A DNA stretch of 57,784 nucleotides from Synechococcus sp. UW140 (GCF_900474295.1 NZ_UCOB01000019.1:1-57784), one strand, 5' to 3'; shown: positions 43,281-51,535, counted from the first letter of the stretch. Numbers and translations are program-made. Notes: generated by a model not told the origin, from the letters alone.

Positions 43281-44026
43281 CAGTTCAGACGTCCGAACAG
43301 GGGGTCACGGCGTGGATTCTCTATCAGACGCCGCATCTCGCTCACCGCGTTCTGCAGACCGACTGCCAGAGCCCTGGTCACGATCGTATGGCCAATGTTG
43401 AGCTCCTCCATCCCCTCGATGGCGGCAATCGGCTCCACGTTTTGATAGGTGAGTCCATGGCCTGCATTCACCCGGAGGCCAAGGGCCCTGGCGTGGGCAG
43501 TGGCTTGCGTCAGTCGTGTCAGCTCCACGGCTTGCTGATCCCAGCGCGCCTCTGCATAGGCTCCCGTGTGCAGTTCGACCCAGCGCGCCCCGGTGGCCTG
43601 GCTTGCTTTGAGTTGCTCCGGATCTGGATCCACGAACAGGCTCACGGGAATGGAGGCTGCCTGCAGCGTCCCGACCATGGAGCTCAGGGCTTCCAGTTGG
43701 GCTGAGACATTGAGGCCTCCTTCGGTAGTCACCTCCTCACGGCGCTCTGGCACCAGAGTGACCATGTCGGGCTTGATGCGAAGGGCAATCGCCTCCATTT
43801 CTGGTGTGGACGCCATCTCCAGATTGAGGCGGCTGCGCACCGTCTGGCGCAGCAACTCAACATCTCGGTCCTGAATATGACGCCGGTCTTCTCGCAGGTG
43901 CACGGTGATGCCATCGGCCCCGCCAAGTTCGGCCAAGAGGGCCATCGGCACGGGGTCGGGCTCCACCGTTCGCCTCGCTTGGCGAACATTGGCAATGTGA
44001 TCAATGTTGACGCCGAGGCTGGCCAC
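43280..44026 (-). CDS. pdxJ: Pyridoxine 5'-phosphate synthase
   Basis: PdxJ condenses 1-deoxyxylulose 5-phosphate with 3-amino-2-oxopropyl phosphate to pyridoxine 5'-phosphate. The sequence is typical: a [16 protein letters not shown] start, [33 protein letters not shown] and a C-terminal [20 protein letters not shown]. Length is 248 residues, with a GTG start at 44026. It is divergent from the acyltransferase gene across about 135 bp. Confidence 0.96.
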   Translation of the reverse strand: MASLGVNIDHIANVRQARRTVEPDPVPMALLAELGGADGITVHLREDRRHIQDRDVELLRQTVRSRLNLEMASTPEMEAIALRIKPDMVTLVPERREEVTTEGGLNVSAQLEALSSMVGTLQAASIPVSLFVDPDPEQLKASQATGARWVELHTGAYAEARWDQQAVELTRLTQATAHARALGLRVNAGHGLTYQNVEPIAAIEGMEELNIGHTIVTRALAVGLQNAVSEMRRLIENPRRDPLFGRLN

Positions 44027-44099
44027 AGTGCTCTCTCTGACCGCCCGACTCTATGCAGCTCCTGATGGGGCGCGGGCCGAAGGATCAACTGCCCCTGTG

Positions 44100-44140
44100 A
44101 CGGCAAGAAAACGGCACGACACGACCTAGCTTTTTGCCGT
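44100..44140. repeat. Inverted repeat between pdxJ and the acyltransferase gene
   Basis: ACGGCAA (44100-44106) and TTGCCGT (44134-44140) are perfect 7-bp arms around 27 bases, each next to an A- or T-run. It sits in the shared divergent upstream region and could be an operator or an RNA stem. Confidence 0.35.
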
Positions 44141-44162
44141 GATGAACGGATGAGCCTTCGCG

Positions 44163-44861
44163 GTGAACTCGAGCCTGGCGACTCGCGAACAAGCTCTGAG
44201 CTCGGGGATTGACCCTTTTTGGGCACCGATGGCGATGGTGCTCACTCAGGACTTTGCTCTGAAGAGTTACTTCCGTGAGCGGGTTGTGCTTGGTGCTGAT
44301 CGTCTTCCCGTGGATGGCCCGGTGCTGTTGGCTCCGACCCATCGGGCCCGATGGGATGCTCTGATGCTGCCCATGGCGGCGGGTCGGAGGGTGACCGGTA
44401 GGGACTGTCGCTTCATGGTGACCGGTACTGAGATGGTCGGTTTGCAGGGGTGGTTTTTGCATCGCCTTGGCTGCTTTGCCGTTGATCAGGGCCGTCCGTC
44501 GATGACCACCCTCCGCTATGCCATTGACCTCCTCTCTGCTGGTGAGCAGCTGGTTGTGTTTCCAGAGGGAAGGATCAACCGCACTGATGAGCCCATACGG
44601 CTGCAGCAGGGGCTGGCCCGCCTTTCTCAACTCGCGACCCGTCAAGGTGTGCCTGTTCAGGTGGTGCCTGTTGGCTTGGCCTACAGCGAGGCCCGTCCCC
44701 GCCCTTGTGGTCGTGCGGCGGTCTGCTTCGGTGAATCCCTCACCACGGAGACCAGCGGTCGAGAGGCGACACGGATTTTCAATCAGCTGCTAACCGAGCG
44801 GATGCAATCAGCTGAACAAGCGGCCCGTGCTGCCGTAGGCCGTCCTCTGATATCCCCTTAG
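44163..44861 (+). CDS. 1-acyl-sn-glycerol-3-phosphate acyltransferase-like protein (PlsC family)
   Basis: A 232-residue acyltransferase with the H-x4-D catalytic motif in THRARWDAL and the substrate-binding FPEGRINRTDEP. PlsC makes phosphatidate by acylating lysophosphatidate; cyanobacteria have several such enzymes with different acyl preferences. The GTG start at 44163 gives a short N-terminus, and only one weak membrane-associated stretch is seen. It is followed 26 bases downstream by a gene for an exported protein. Confidence 0.87.
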   Translation: MNSSLATREQALSSGIDPFWAPMAMVLTQDFALKSYFRERVVLGADRLPVDGPVLLAPTHRARWDALMLPMAAGRRVTGRDCRFMVTGTEMVGLQGWFLHRLGCFAVDQGRPSMTTLRYAIDLLSAGEQLVVFPEGRINRTDEPIRLQQGLARLSQLATRQGVPVQVVPVGLAYSEARPRPCGRAAVCFGESLTTETSGREATRIFNQLLTERMQSAEQAARAAVGRPLISP

Positions 44862-44887
44862 AGTCCGCCCACTGTTGTGGTCTGTTC

Positions 44888-45430
44888 ATGCGTTTCCGCC
44901 GTTCGCTGACTGCCCTTGCTGTGGCTGCTGGTCTGGTGGTTGCTCCCACCGTCGCCTTCGCCCAGGCCGATCAGCAGGCCTCGGATGGGGTCTCCAAAGT
45001 GCTTGCCTCAGAAGGTGCTGGTTTTAATACCGCTGCGGTTCAGTCGTTGCTTAACCGTGGTGATGCTGCCGTCGCGGCAGGCAATCTCGCCGAAGCTCGC
45101 AAGGACTACGACAATGCCCGTGCAGCAGCCAAGCAGCTGCTTGCGTTCTATCGCGATCTGAGCGGAGCCTTCCGTGGCCTCGATGCCCGCATCCCGCGTG
45201 AGATGGACTCCAAGGGACGTGCAGCGCTCGGGCTTCTTGCCCAGGCCAATCTGCGTCTTGCCGCTTTGTTCCGCCGCCAGAATCAGCCAGAGGTTGCCGT
45301 GCCTGTTCTGGTTGAAGTTGTGCGTCTGATGACCCCTTCCCAGCCAGAAGGCCAGAAGGCTTATCAGAGCCTTCTGGAGCTCGGATTCGTTGAGACTCCC
45401 TTCGCTGCCGCCAAGGCTGGTGGCAACTGA
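44888..45430 (+). CDS. Exported helical hypothetical protein
   Basis: A 180-residue protein with a clear Sec signal peptide: basic start MRFRRS, hydrophobic LTALAVAAGLVVAPTVAFA, with cleavage after AFA. The mature part is almost all helix, with GDAAVAAGNLAEARKDYDNARAAAKQLL resembling a TPR-like helical pair and a second one at NLRLAALFRRQNQPEVAVPVLVEV. A periplasmic or lumenal role is inferred; I know no function. It lies between the acyltransferase and bolA genes on the same strand. Confidence 0.75.
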   Translation: MRFRRSLTALAVAAGLVVAPTVAFAQADQQASDGVSKVLASEGAGFNTAAVQSLLNRGDAAVAAGNLAEARKDYDNARAAAKQLLAFYRDLSGAFRGLDARIPREMDSKGRAALGLLAQANLRLAALFRRQNQPEVAVPVLVEVVRLMTPSQPEGQKAYQSLLELGFVETPFAAAKAGGN

Positions 45431-45487
45431 GGCGATCATCGACTTGAGCGATCTGCCAACATCACTGTCCAGACAGTCCCGTTGACC

Positions 45488-45721
45488 ATGGTTCAACCTG
45501 ATGCAGTGGCCGCGGCGATTCGCCAGGCTCTGCCTGACGCCAATGTGGAGATTGAAGACCTCACTGGTGGTGGAGATCACCTTCAGGTGAGTGTCGTCTC
45601 CTCAGGATTCAATGGACTGTCTCGGATCAAGCAACACCAGTTGGTGTATGGCGCCTTGCGAGACCATCTCGCCAGTGAGGCGATCCATGCTCTTGCCCTC
45701 AACACCTCCACTCCTGACTGA
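45488..45721 (+). CDS. bolA: BolA family protein
   Basis: A 77-residue BolA-like protein: helix [19 protein letters not shown], strand [23 protein letters not shown] with the conserved His, and ALNTSTP at the end. BolA proteins pair with monothiol glutaredoxins (CGFS type) to share or transfer a 2Fe-2S cluster. The ATG at 45488 is preferred over the TTG six bases earlier. The glutaredoxin gene follows about 100 bases downstream, so the pair is genetically linked. Confidence 0.92.
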   Translation: MVQPDAVAAAIRQALPDANVEIEDLTGGGDHLQVSVVSSGFNGLSRIKQHQLVYGALRDHLASEAIHALALNTSTPD

Positions 45722-45822
45722 CACTGAGGCTTTGAAGTCGTGCTCACGCGCGCATGACGAGCTCCTTGTCACCGTCGCCCTCGAAACGAGCCAAAACACC
45801 CGTCTCCCCGCCTGCGCCCACC

Positions 45823-46146
45823 ATGGATAGCCAGACCAAATCACGCATCGAAGAGCTGATTCAATCCACGCCGATCTTTGTGTTTATGAAGGGCAATAAG
45901 TTGATGCCTCAGTGCGGCTTCTCCAACAATGTTGTGCAGATCCTCAATTCCTTGGGGATGAGTTTCGAAACCTTCGATGTCCTCTCGGATATGGAAATCC
46001 GCCAGGGCATCAAGGAATTCTCTGAATGGCCCACCATCCCTCAGGTGTATGTGAATGGTGAATTCATCGGTGGGTCCGACATCCTGATCGAGATGTACAA
46101 CTCCGGAGAGCTCAAGGAGAAGCTGGAGATTGCCCTCGCAAGCTGA
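45823..46146 (+). CDS. grxD: Monothiol glutaredoxin, Grx4/GrxD type
   Basis: A 107-residue CGFS glutaredoxin. Active site and neighbours: KGNKLMPQCGFSNNV; the TIPQVYVNGEFIGG loop holds the cis-Pro and GSH-binding residues, and the GGSDI motif follows. These proteins ligate a 2Fe-2S cluster with glutathione and act in iron-sulfur delivery. The frame is open to 45754, but the family starts at the ATG at 45823 (MDSQTKSRIEEL). BolA directly upstream is its usual partner. Confidence 0.95.
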   Translation: MDSQTKSRIEELIQSTPIFVFMKGNKLMPQCGFSNNVVQILNSLGMSFETFDVLSDMEIRQGIKEFSEWPTIPQVYVNGEFIGGSDILIEMYNSGELKEKLEIALAS

Positions 46147-46159
46147 GGGTTGTCTTGAT

Positions 46160-47032
46160 TCATTGTGACCCCTTCGCCTTTGTGGAGGGGTCACTGGGCT
46201 GGACGTTTGCCGTGTCATTCCGGACTAGAAAGCTCTCAACGGTCTGGACATAGGCGATGTGCTGGTCGATGTAGGTCTTATGGCCTGCATCTGGCAAGAC
46301 GACCGTTTTGGCGAGTGGCCCGATCCTTCGTTTTGCCTGCTCCATGGTCTGAGGAGTGGCGGTGTCGTGTTCGCCGCAGATCAATAGCGTCAACGCCTTG
46401 ATTTCCCTGAGTCGAGGGAAAAAATCAAGGTTGCCCAGCATGCCGGCATGAGCGAATTCACTGGGCCCCCACATCTGTTCGTAGAGCTTTTTGTTGCTGC
46501 GTTCTTGTTCCCTTGCAAGCGCACGAGGCGCTGGGTTGCGGCGGCAGAAGTGGCGCCGATTGAACGCTTCCTCAAGGGCAGCGCCCTTGAGGCCCTGGTT
46601 GCTTAGATCCTTGAGCAGGGTGTTGCAGTCCTCAATCCAGCGCAGAGTGGACAGGAGTGGTGAGGACAGCACCAGTGCTTTCACCCGTTCTGGATGGTTG
46701 AGACAGAACTGGGTGATCACGCTGCCTCCCCAGGAATGGCCGAGCAGCTGAGCGGTTTCGATTGCTAGCGCATCCATCAGTCGCAGAGGCTCCTCCGCAA
46801 ATCGTTCCAGCGTCATCTGTTCGCGGCTGAGTTCTGCCGGAGACCCATGCGACCCCAGCTGGTCATAAAAGATCACCGGTCGCTGGTCTGCGAGCCCGTT
46901 GAGCGCGTCGTAGAGCCCGATGCTGCTTCCACCAGGACCACCATGGGTGACGATCAGAGGTGTGCGTTGTGCGGCCTGCTCAGCGTGAGGTTGATAGAGG
47001 CGATATTGAATGCGTCCTCCGGGCACATCCAC
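46160..47032 (-). CDS. Proline-iminopeptidase-like alpha/beta hydrolase
   Basis: A 290-residue hydrolase with the HGGPGGSS motif characteristic of prolyl iminopeptidases and their relatives, DQLGSHGS, nucleophile elbow GHSWGGS, acid region CGEHDTATP and catalytic His in PDAGHKTYID. Substrate preference is uncertain (peptide N-terminal Pro, or lactone/ester hydrolysis in the wider family). The first standard start in the frame is the GTG at 47032. The frame is open further upstream through an 18-bp tandem duplication without another ATG/GTG/TTG. It converges on grxD. Confidence 0.85.
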   Translation of the reverse strand: MDVPGGRIQYRLYQPHAEQAAQRTPLIVTHGGPGGSSIGLYDALNGLADQRPVIFYDQLGSHGSPAELSREQMTLERFAEEPLRLMDALAIETAQLLGHSWGGSVITQFCLNHPERVKALVLSSPLLSTLRWIEDCNTLLKDLSNQGLKGAALEEAFNRRHFCRRNPAPRALAREQERSNKKLYEQMWGPSEFAHAGMLGNLDFFPRLREIKALTLLICGEHDTATPQTMEQAKRRIGPLAKTVVLPDAGHKTYIDQHIAYVQTVESFLVRNDTANVQPSDPSTKAKGSQ

Positions 47033-47065
47033 CAGCGAGACCGACTCGAGCGAGTGACGGTTGAA

Positions 47066-47101
47066 TCGGATGCTGTCCGTGATTCGGATGCTGTTCGTGA
47101 T
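47066..47101. repeat. 18-bp tandem duplication
   Basis: Two copies of TCGGATGCTGTCCGTGAT stand head to tail (47066-47083 and 47084-47101) with one C/T difference. The unit is six codons long and lies in the leader of the hydrolase gene, right after the stop of the upstream small gene. Confidence 0.85.
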
Positions 47102-47105
47102 GACG

Positions 47106-47375
47106 TCAGCCCAGTTCTGGTTGACGGAAGAGGGTGCCTACATCGCCATTGGGCCCAATAAAACTGGAAGGATCGAGGATCCAGCGATCGATCAGAGTTT
47201 CAAGCTTGGCCAATTCGCGAGGGTCGAGCTCTTCGCAGCGCCGAAGAGCATGCAGGTAACCGTCTGCGTAAAGGCGGAGTTCAGATGGGCTGTGGTAGCG
47301 ATGGGTCAGTTCCTGACAAGCATCACAGAGCGACTGAAAGTGTCGGATCGCCTGTGGATGTTGCAGGGATGTCAT
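47106..47375 (-). CDS. Small cyanobacterial hypothetical protein (DUF6761-like)
   Basis: An 89-residue helical protein: HPQAIRHFQSLCDACQELTHRYHSPSELRLYADGYLHALRRCEELDPRELAKLETLIDRWILDPSSF (given here only as landmarks AIRHFQ, SELRLYADGYLHALR and LIDRWILDPSSF). The RLYADGYLHALR segment and the closing DPSSF fit a small cyanobacteria-specific family that I believe is DUF6761, from memory. No function is known. It is upstream of the hydrolase gene on the same strand and divergent from the response regulator. Confidence 0.65.
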   Translation of the reverse strand: MTSLQHPQAIRHFQSLCDACQELTHRYHSPSELRLYADGYLHALRRCEELDPRELAKLETLIDRWILDPSSFIGPNGDVGTLFRQPELG

Positions 47376-47454
47376 GACCTTTGTGAGGACGGCAGCCTCT
47401 GTTACCAGCGTGCCATTGAATTGGGATTAGCGTAATGGCGCTCCGTCAACTGAT

Positions 47455-48219
47455 GTGACCTCCTCTTCTCGCGATCTGATCCCCGTTGGCGCTACTGAGT
47501 CTCCGGAGTATGCGCCGGTGTCGGCTGCAGATCTCCCCAAGGAGCCTTCTCGGGTCCTGATTGTGGAACCTCATCCCACCCTGCGCACGGTCTTGGTGCA
47601 GCGCTTACGCCAGGACGGATATCTCACGGCTGCTGTGGCGACTGCTGAGGAAGCCGTGGAGGTCTGTCAAGAACAGTCTCCTGATCTTCTAGTCAGTGCA
47701 GAGTTGCTGGAACGCAGTTCAGCACTGCGCCTTGGTCAGCATTTGCGCTGCCCCGTGATCGTTCTCACCGCTCGCAGCGGCGCCGAACCGGTCGTCGGCC
47801 TGTTGGACGAGGGCGCCGACGATGTCCTGCGTAAGCCCTTTGGTTTGGAAGAGCTGGCAGCGCGCTGTCGCACCTTGCTCAAGCGAGGTCGTTCGGGTCT
47901 GCAGGAACGCGTCACCGTGGGCCCCCTGGAAGTTCACCTCTTGTTGCGTCAAGTCACCTTGCGTGAGAAGCCGGTAGAGCTCAGTCCCCGCGAATTCGCC
48001 TTGCTCTGCGCCTTGCTGATGCCTCCAGGTGTGGTTCGCAGCCGTCAGGACTTGCTTCGTATGGCCTGGCCTCCGTTCAGTGGTGGCCCCCGCTCGGTGG
48101 ACACCCAAGTGCTCACTCTGCGTCGCAAGCTTGAGCAGGCCGGACTGGGCAATGGCGGTGGAATCACCACCGTTCGACAACAGGGTTACCGCTTCAGCCT
48201 GGACCACCTGGCTGCATGA
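47455..48219 (+). CDS. OmpR-family response regulator with degenerate receiver domain
   Basis: A 254-residue regulator: an unstructured N-terminus of about 30 residues, a receiver domain (about 33-145) and a winged-helix OmpR-type DNA-binding domain (about 155-250; ELSPREFALLCALL, RSVDTQVLTLRRKLE, TTVRQQGYRFSL). The receiver keeps Thr105 (VLTAR) and Lys127 (LRKPF), but the phosphoryl-acceptor position reads PDLLVSAELLE, with Ala82 where Asp is expected, and the acidic pair is reduced to one residue (VEPH). It should therefore not be phosphorylated in the usual way. No histidine kinase gene is adjacent. Start is a GTG at 47455. Confidence 0.88.
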   Translation: MTSSSRDLIPVGATESPEYAPVSAADLPKEPSRVLIVEPHPTLRTVLVQRLRQDGYLTAAVATAEEAVEVCQEQSPDLLVSAELLERSSALRLGQHLRCPVIVLTARSGAEPVVGLLDEGADDVLRKPFGLEELAARCRTLLKRGRSGLQERVTVGPLEVHLLLRQVTLREKPVELSPREFALLCALLMPPGVVRSRQDLLRMAWPPFSGGPRSVDTQVLTLRRKLEQAGLGNGGGITTVRQQGYRFSLDHLAA

Positions 48220-48760
48220 CTGCCCAACCCTGCTGAATCGCCAGGAACGTTGTCGTTTCGCTGGCGAGCATCAAGACCGCGAGGGTGGCGAGCAAGCGAT
48301 AGGTCCATGGCGGAGTCAGCCCTTTGATCTCTGAGGTGCTGATTCCGCTATGCCGCTCCACCATGGCCAGGAACTCGGGAAAATCACTCAGGCGCTGGGG
48401 CAGCAACTGGTGCCTGAGGTCATTGGTCGTGAAGTAATAAACCCGCCCCCCTTGGCTGGTGGTGATGGGGACGAGTCCGCTGATCTCATCCCACGCCAGG
48501 CTCCAGCTCCGACGAAAGAGCCAACCGCACCAACTGGGATATCCCACCCGTAGGCCCGAGTCCGAGACGTCAACGTGTTCGGACAGCAGCGCCCAGATCA
48601 AGACCAGCCCTGCCAGGTCTGCCAGAACCAGCCAAGGCATGAGCGCCGATGGCGCGAATGCTGGCAGCGGCAGAACCAAGGCCAGATACACCGCAAGCAG
48701 TGTGAAGCGCACTAAGGAGGACAGCTGAAATCGCCGCAAGGAGTTCTTATCGAGCGCCAA
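48194..48760 (-). CDS. Hypothetical membrane protein
   Basis: A 188-residue protein: two helices near the N-terminus (FTLLAVYLALVLPLPAF and LMPWLVLADLAGLVLIWALL), a soluble middle (SEHVDVSDSGLRVGYPSWCGWLFRRSWSLAWDEISGLVPI) of the bacterial PH-like type, and a last helix (LLATLAVLMLASETTTFLAI). I do not recognise a named family. It overlaps the end of the response-regulator gene by 26 bases tail to tail. It may belong to the same strand run as crtH. Confidence 0.65.
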   Translation of the reverse strand: MALDKNSLRRFQLSSLVRFTLLAVYLALVLPLPAFAPSALMPWLVLADLAGLVLIWALLSEHVDVSDSGLRVGYPSWCGWLFRRSWSLAWDEISGLVPITTSQGGRVYYFTTNDLRHQLLPQRLSDFPEFLAMVERHSGISTSEIKGLTPPWTYRLLATLAVLMLASETTTFLAIQQGWAVMQPGGPG

Positions 48761-48921
48761 GACGTTCTAGATACCTTCAGCCATTGTGTGAGCCCACCCT
48801 CAGCTGCTGGTCGCAGCATGCGCTCCATCGGATCAGGGGATTTCGCGTGATCCCAAGCCACCTTTCTACAAGCTTGAAAAGCCCAGGTGTATTGCTCGTC
48901 TGGGCTGAGGTGTTGATCCAC
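48712..48921 (-). CDS. Doubtful small ORF after crtH
   Basis: A GTG-started frame of 69 codons that begins exactly behind the crtH stop (TGAGTG) and overlaps the start of the next membrane-protein gene by 49 bases. Segments such as DEQYTWAFQACRKVAWDHA look protein-like, the end (TSWRSIRTPCGDFSCPP) does not. It could be a short coupled gene with a frameshifted end, or chance. Confidence 0.2.
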   Translation of the reverse strand: MDQHLSPDEQYTWAFQACRKVAWDHAKSPDPMERMLRPAAEGGLTQWLKVSRTSWRSIRTPCGDFSCPP

Positions 48922-50463
48922 TCAGGCAGGCAGAGCCCATTGATTCAGTCCGAGGTCTGCCCCGATGCGGTGGCTACAGGCGTAGCCGCTAAAGGCAACG
49001 GCATTCAGTCCCTGGCCTGGGAAACATGAATCGCCCACGCAGTACAGATCAGGGAGCCCCGTGCGGTTAAAAGGCATCGGTAGCAGCCCTGGTAGGCGGC
49101 TGGCAGGGATTGGCCCATAGCTTCCTCCCATCCGGCCAAGGAAGCGGCGGTGGGTTCGTGGTGTTCCGATCTCCTTCACGTCGATGGCCTTGCTAAGGCC
49201 GGGCAACAGGGATTCCAGCCGTTCAATCAGCCGATCGGCATCCGCCTGTTTCTTGGCGGCGTACTCGCTTGGCCCTAAGCCTTTCCAGTGGCGCATATCG
49301 CTCATCGTGAAGGTGTGCACGATGTGGCATCCCGTTGGTGCGAGGGAGGGGTCGAGCAGCGTGGGGATCGACACAAAGATCACCCCTTGTTCAGCCTCCA
49401 TGGCACGCCAGTCTTCCAAGAGCAGATGATGGCAGTGGAATCCCTTGGGAATCACCTCCGCTTTCACCCCTAGGTGCAGGGATAGAAATGAGCTCGAAGG
49501 CTGGTATCGGCGTCTCCATGTGGCCTCCGCTGAAGGGGTGTGGATTTCATCCACAAGAGTTGTTGAGGGTGACCCCTCGCCCGCGAAGGTGTCCCAGCGG
49601 GTGGCGTTGCTGACGATCCGCCGGGCATAGAGCTCGTCACCGTCAGCCAAACGCACGCCTGTGGCTCTGCCGTTTTCAACGATCACCTTGGTGACGCGCG
49701 TGCTGTAGCGAATCGAGCCGCCATGGGCCTCAAGCCCAGTGACCAGTTTTTCGGCGATCACACCGACCCCACCTTTGGGATAGTTGATGCCGCCTGCGTG
49801 GCGATCTGAAAACACCATCCCTGCATTGATCATCGGGGTGCGATCCGCCGGCATCACTGACCAGCAGAAGCACTCCATATCAATCAGGCGGAGAAGATCC
49901 CGATCGCGGATATGGCGGCGTGCCACATCCCCCACATTGAAGGGCAGCCAGCGCGCAAGGCCAAGGCAGGCAAGCGGTGCTCGAAAGAACACCTTGGCTA
50001 GGTAGGCAGGGTCCTCCAGGGACAGAAGGGGCATGGCATCCAGGCAGCGGAACACCTGCCAACAGGTGTCGTAAAACGCTTGAATCCCTTTCGCTTCATG
50101 GGGAAAGCGGGCGCTCATGCGGTGGATGAAGTCGCCGTAATCGCGATCCACGGCCATGGTCAGGCCGTTGGGGAGGTGGTATTCGAGCTGTACAGCGTCT
50201 GGCACGGTCTCACAGGTTTGCCCTACATCTGCAAGGGCACGGGTTAGCAAGTTGGTGTGACCCTTCTCCCCGAACCCGAAGATCATCGAGGCGCCCACGT
50301 CGAAGGTGTATCCCTTCCTTTTGAAGCTGCCACCGGAACCGCCAGGGATCAAATACCTTTCCAGCACAAGGGTCTTGGCCCCTTTTGCGGCCAACTGGGA
50401 GGCGGTGACCAAGCCACCGATCCCGGAGCCGATCACGATCACATCCCAGGCGGGCTTGGTCAC
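48922..50463 (-). CDS. crtH: Carotenoid isomerase
   Basis: A 513-residue flavoprotein of the CrtI/CRTISO group. The FAD-binding motif is VIVIGSGIGGLVTASQLAAKGAKTLVLE (key residues G-S-G-I-G-G and the terminal Glu), followed by RYLIPGGSGGSFKRKGYTFDVGASMIFG. The C-terminal cofactor segment is GLYCVGDSCFPGQGLNAVAFSG in kind. CrtH isomerises prolycopene to all-trans-lycopene, which feeds the carotenoids of the photosystems. GTG start at 50463. A 24-bp perfect palindrome lies 36-59 bases upstream of the start. Confidence 0.93.
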   Translation of the reverse strand: MTKPAWDVIVIGSGIGGLVTASQLAAKGAKTLVLERYLIPGGSGGSFKRKGYTFDVGASMIFGFGEKGHTNLLTRALADVGQTCETVPDAVQLEYHLPNGLTMAVDRDYGDFIHRMSARFPHEAKGIQAFYDTCWQVFRCLDAMPLLSLEDPAYLAKVFFRAPLACLGLARWLPFNVGDVARRHIRDRDLLRLIDMECFCWSVMPADRTPMINAGMVFSDRHAGGINYPKGGVGVIAEKLVTGLEAHGGSIRYSTRVTKVIVENGRATGVRLADGDELYARRIVSNATRWDTFAGEGSPSTTLVDEIHTPSAEATWRRRYQPSSSFLSLHLGVKAEVIPKGFHCHHLLLEDWRAMEAEQGVIFVSIPTLLDPSLAPTGCHIVHTFTMSDMRHWKGLGPSEYAAKKQADADRLIERLESLLPGLSKAIDVKEIGTPRTHRRFLGRMGGSYGPIPASRLPGLLPMPFNRTGLPDLYCVGDSCFPGQGLNAVAFSGYACSHRIGADLGLNQWALPA

Positions 50464-50498
50464 TGTTGGCCAGTTCGTCCGCCGAGAACCCTAGGCGT

Positions 50499-50522
50499 TG
50501 CTAGCGCTGATCAGCGCTAGCA
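50499..50522. repeat. 24-bp perfect palindrome between the CDF transporter and crtH
   Basis: The central part is GCTAGCGCTGATCAGCGC; the whole 24 bases are self-complementary with no loop. It lies after the stop of the transporter gene and before the crtH start on the same strand. No T-run follows, so it may be an operator, a processing site or a terminator stem. Confidence 0.6.
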
Positions 50523-50560
50523 GCTTCGTTCGCATTGTTGATGCAGCCAATCGGCCTGAT

Positions 50561-51520
50561 TCAGCCAGCCGGGAACGGTGGTGTGGCCGTCAGGATGACC
50601 TCTGAGCGCACCGGGATTGCCATCAGCTGCCGGCAGCGCTCCTCAATGCGCAGCCGAATCAGGTCGATCGCTGCCCCATCCATCGGTTGACTTGGATTGA
50701 GATACACAACCACGAAGGCTGTGCGCCCCACCTGCATCACCGTGAGATCCAACAGCCAGCAGGAGAGGCCAGAGAGAAGATCTTCCAGGGCGGCGCGCGT
50801 GGAGCGGATCGTGTCGCTTTCAGCCGAAGCGCCGGCGGCTTGGTTCAGGGCGGTGAGGAAGGCCTGAAGCGGTTCTCGCAGCACCACCCCACTCACCACG
50901 AGCACCAAGAGTGAGTCGGTGATGGGAGTGATTACAGCTAGCGCCGTGCCCTGCAGCAGAGGTGTGCTGAGCAGGGCCATGCCCGTGAGCCCACTGATGA
51001 GGCCATCCACCTTGGCGGCACGGGCTTCTGTGATCAACAGCTGAGATTGCTCTCCGGTGCGACGCCAATCGCGGTGATGGCACCAGGCGAGCCCCCAGCA
51101 GATCACCACCATTGCGATTGAGTAAAGCGCCACCGGGCCGAGACTCACCGCTGGGATCTGCTGGCCCTTGGCGTAATCGATCACCGTGCCCAGCCCTGCG
51201 GCGGCGGCAAATGTGAGCACGCCGATCAGCACTAGGGATCGAAACAGGACGTAGAGAGCTTCTTGACCGTCGTAGCCATAGGGGTAGGCCCGATCCGGCG
51301 GGCGCACCACATTGCTGCTGATACGTGCGGCGACGAGGCCTGATCCCACCATCACCGCGGAATAGAGCCCGTCTAGCAGCAGCGCATAGGAGCCTGAGAG
51401 CACATGCACCCATAACCCTCCGACGGCCATCACTGCACTGGCCACCACGCCGATGCGCAAAGAACGCTGTTCGATCAGGCGATGGCGGCGTCTGCGTGAG
51501 GCCTCGTCATCTGCTGCCAT
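50561..51520 (-). CDS. Cation diffusion facilitator (CDF) family transporter
   Basis: A 319-residue transporter with about six membrane helices: RIGVVASAVMAVGGLWVHVL, YALLLDGLYSAVMVG (the CDF helix 2 region with Asp), then LFRSLVLIGVLTFAAAA and others; helix 5 holds AKVDGLISGLTG. The C-terminal cytoplasmic domain has an alpha-beta pattern ending VRSEVILTATPPF. CDF proteins export Zn, Fe, Co or Mn; the metal is not predictable here. The ATG at 51520 has GAGG six bases upstream and is preferred to the ATG at 51535. Confidence 0.85.
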   Translation of the reverse strand: MAADDEASRRRRHRLIEQRSLRIGVVASAVMAVGGLWVHVLSGSYALLLDGLYSAVMVGSGLVAARISSNVVRPPDRAYPYGYDGQEALYVLFRSLVLIGVLTFAAAAGLGTVIDYAKGQQIPAVSLGPVALYSIAMVVICWGLAWCHHRDWRRTGEQSQLLITEARAAKVDGLISGLTGMALLSTPLLQGTALAVITPITDSLLVLVVSGVVLREPLQAFLTALNQAAGASAESDTIRSTRAALEDLLSGLSCWLLDLTVMQVGRTAFVVVYLNPSQPMDGAAIDLIRLRIEERCRQLMAIPVRSEVILTATPPFPAG

Positions 51521-51535
51521 GAATGGCCTCGTCAT

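Noticed and set aside
44085-44645. 186-codon minus-strand frame opposite the acyltransferase
   Set aside because: The plus strand carries both acyltransferase motifs; the minus frame is a shadow.
47719-48207. 162-codon frame antisense to the response regulator
   Set aside because: It mirrors the coding frame of a clear OmpR-type gene; no family signature.
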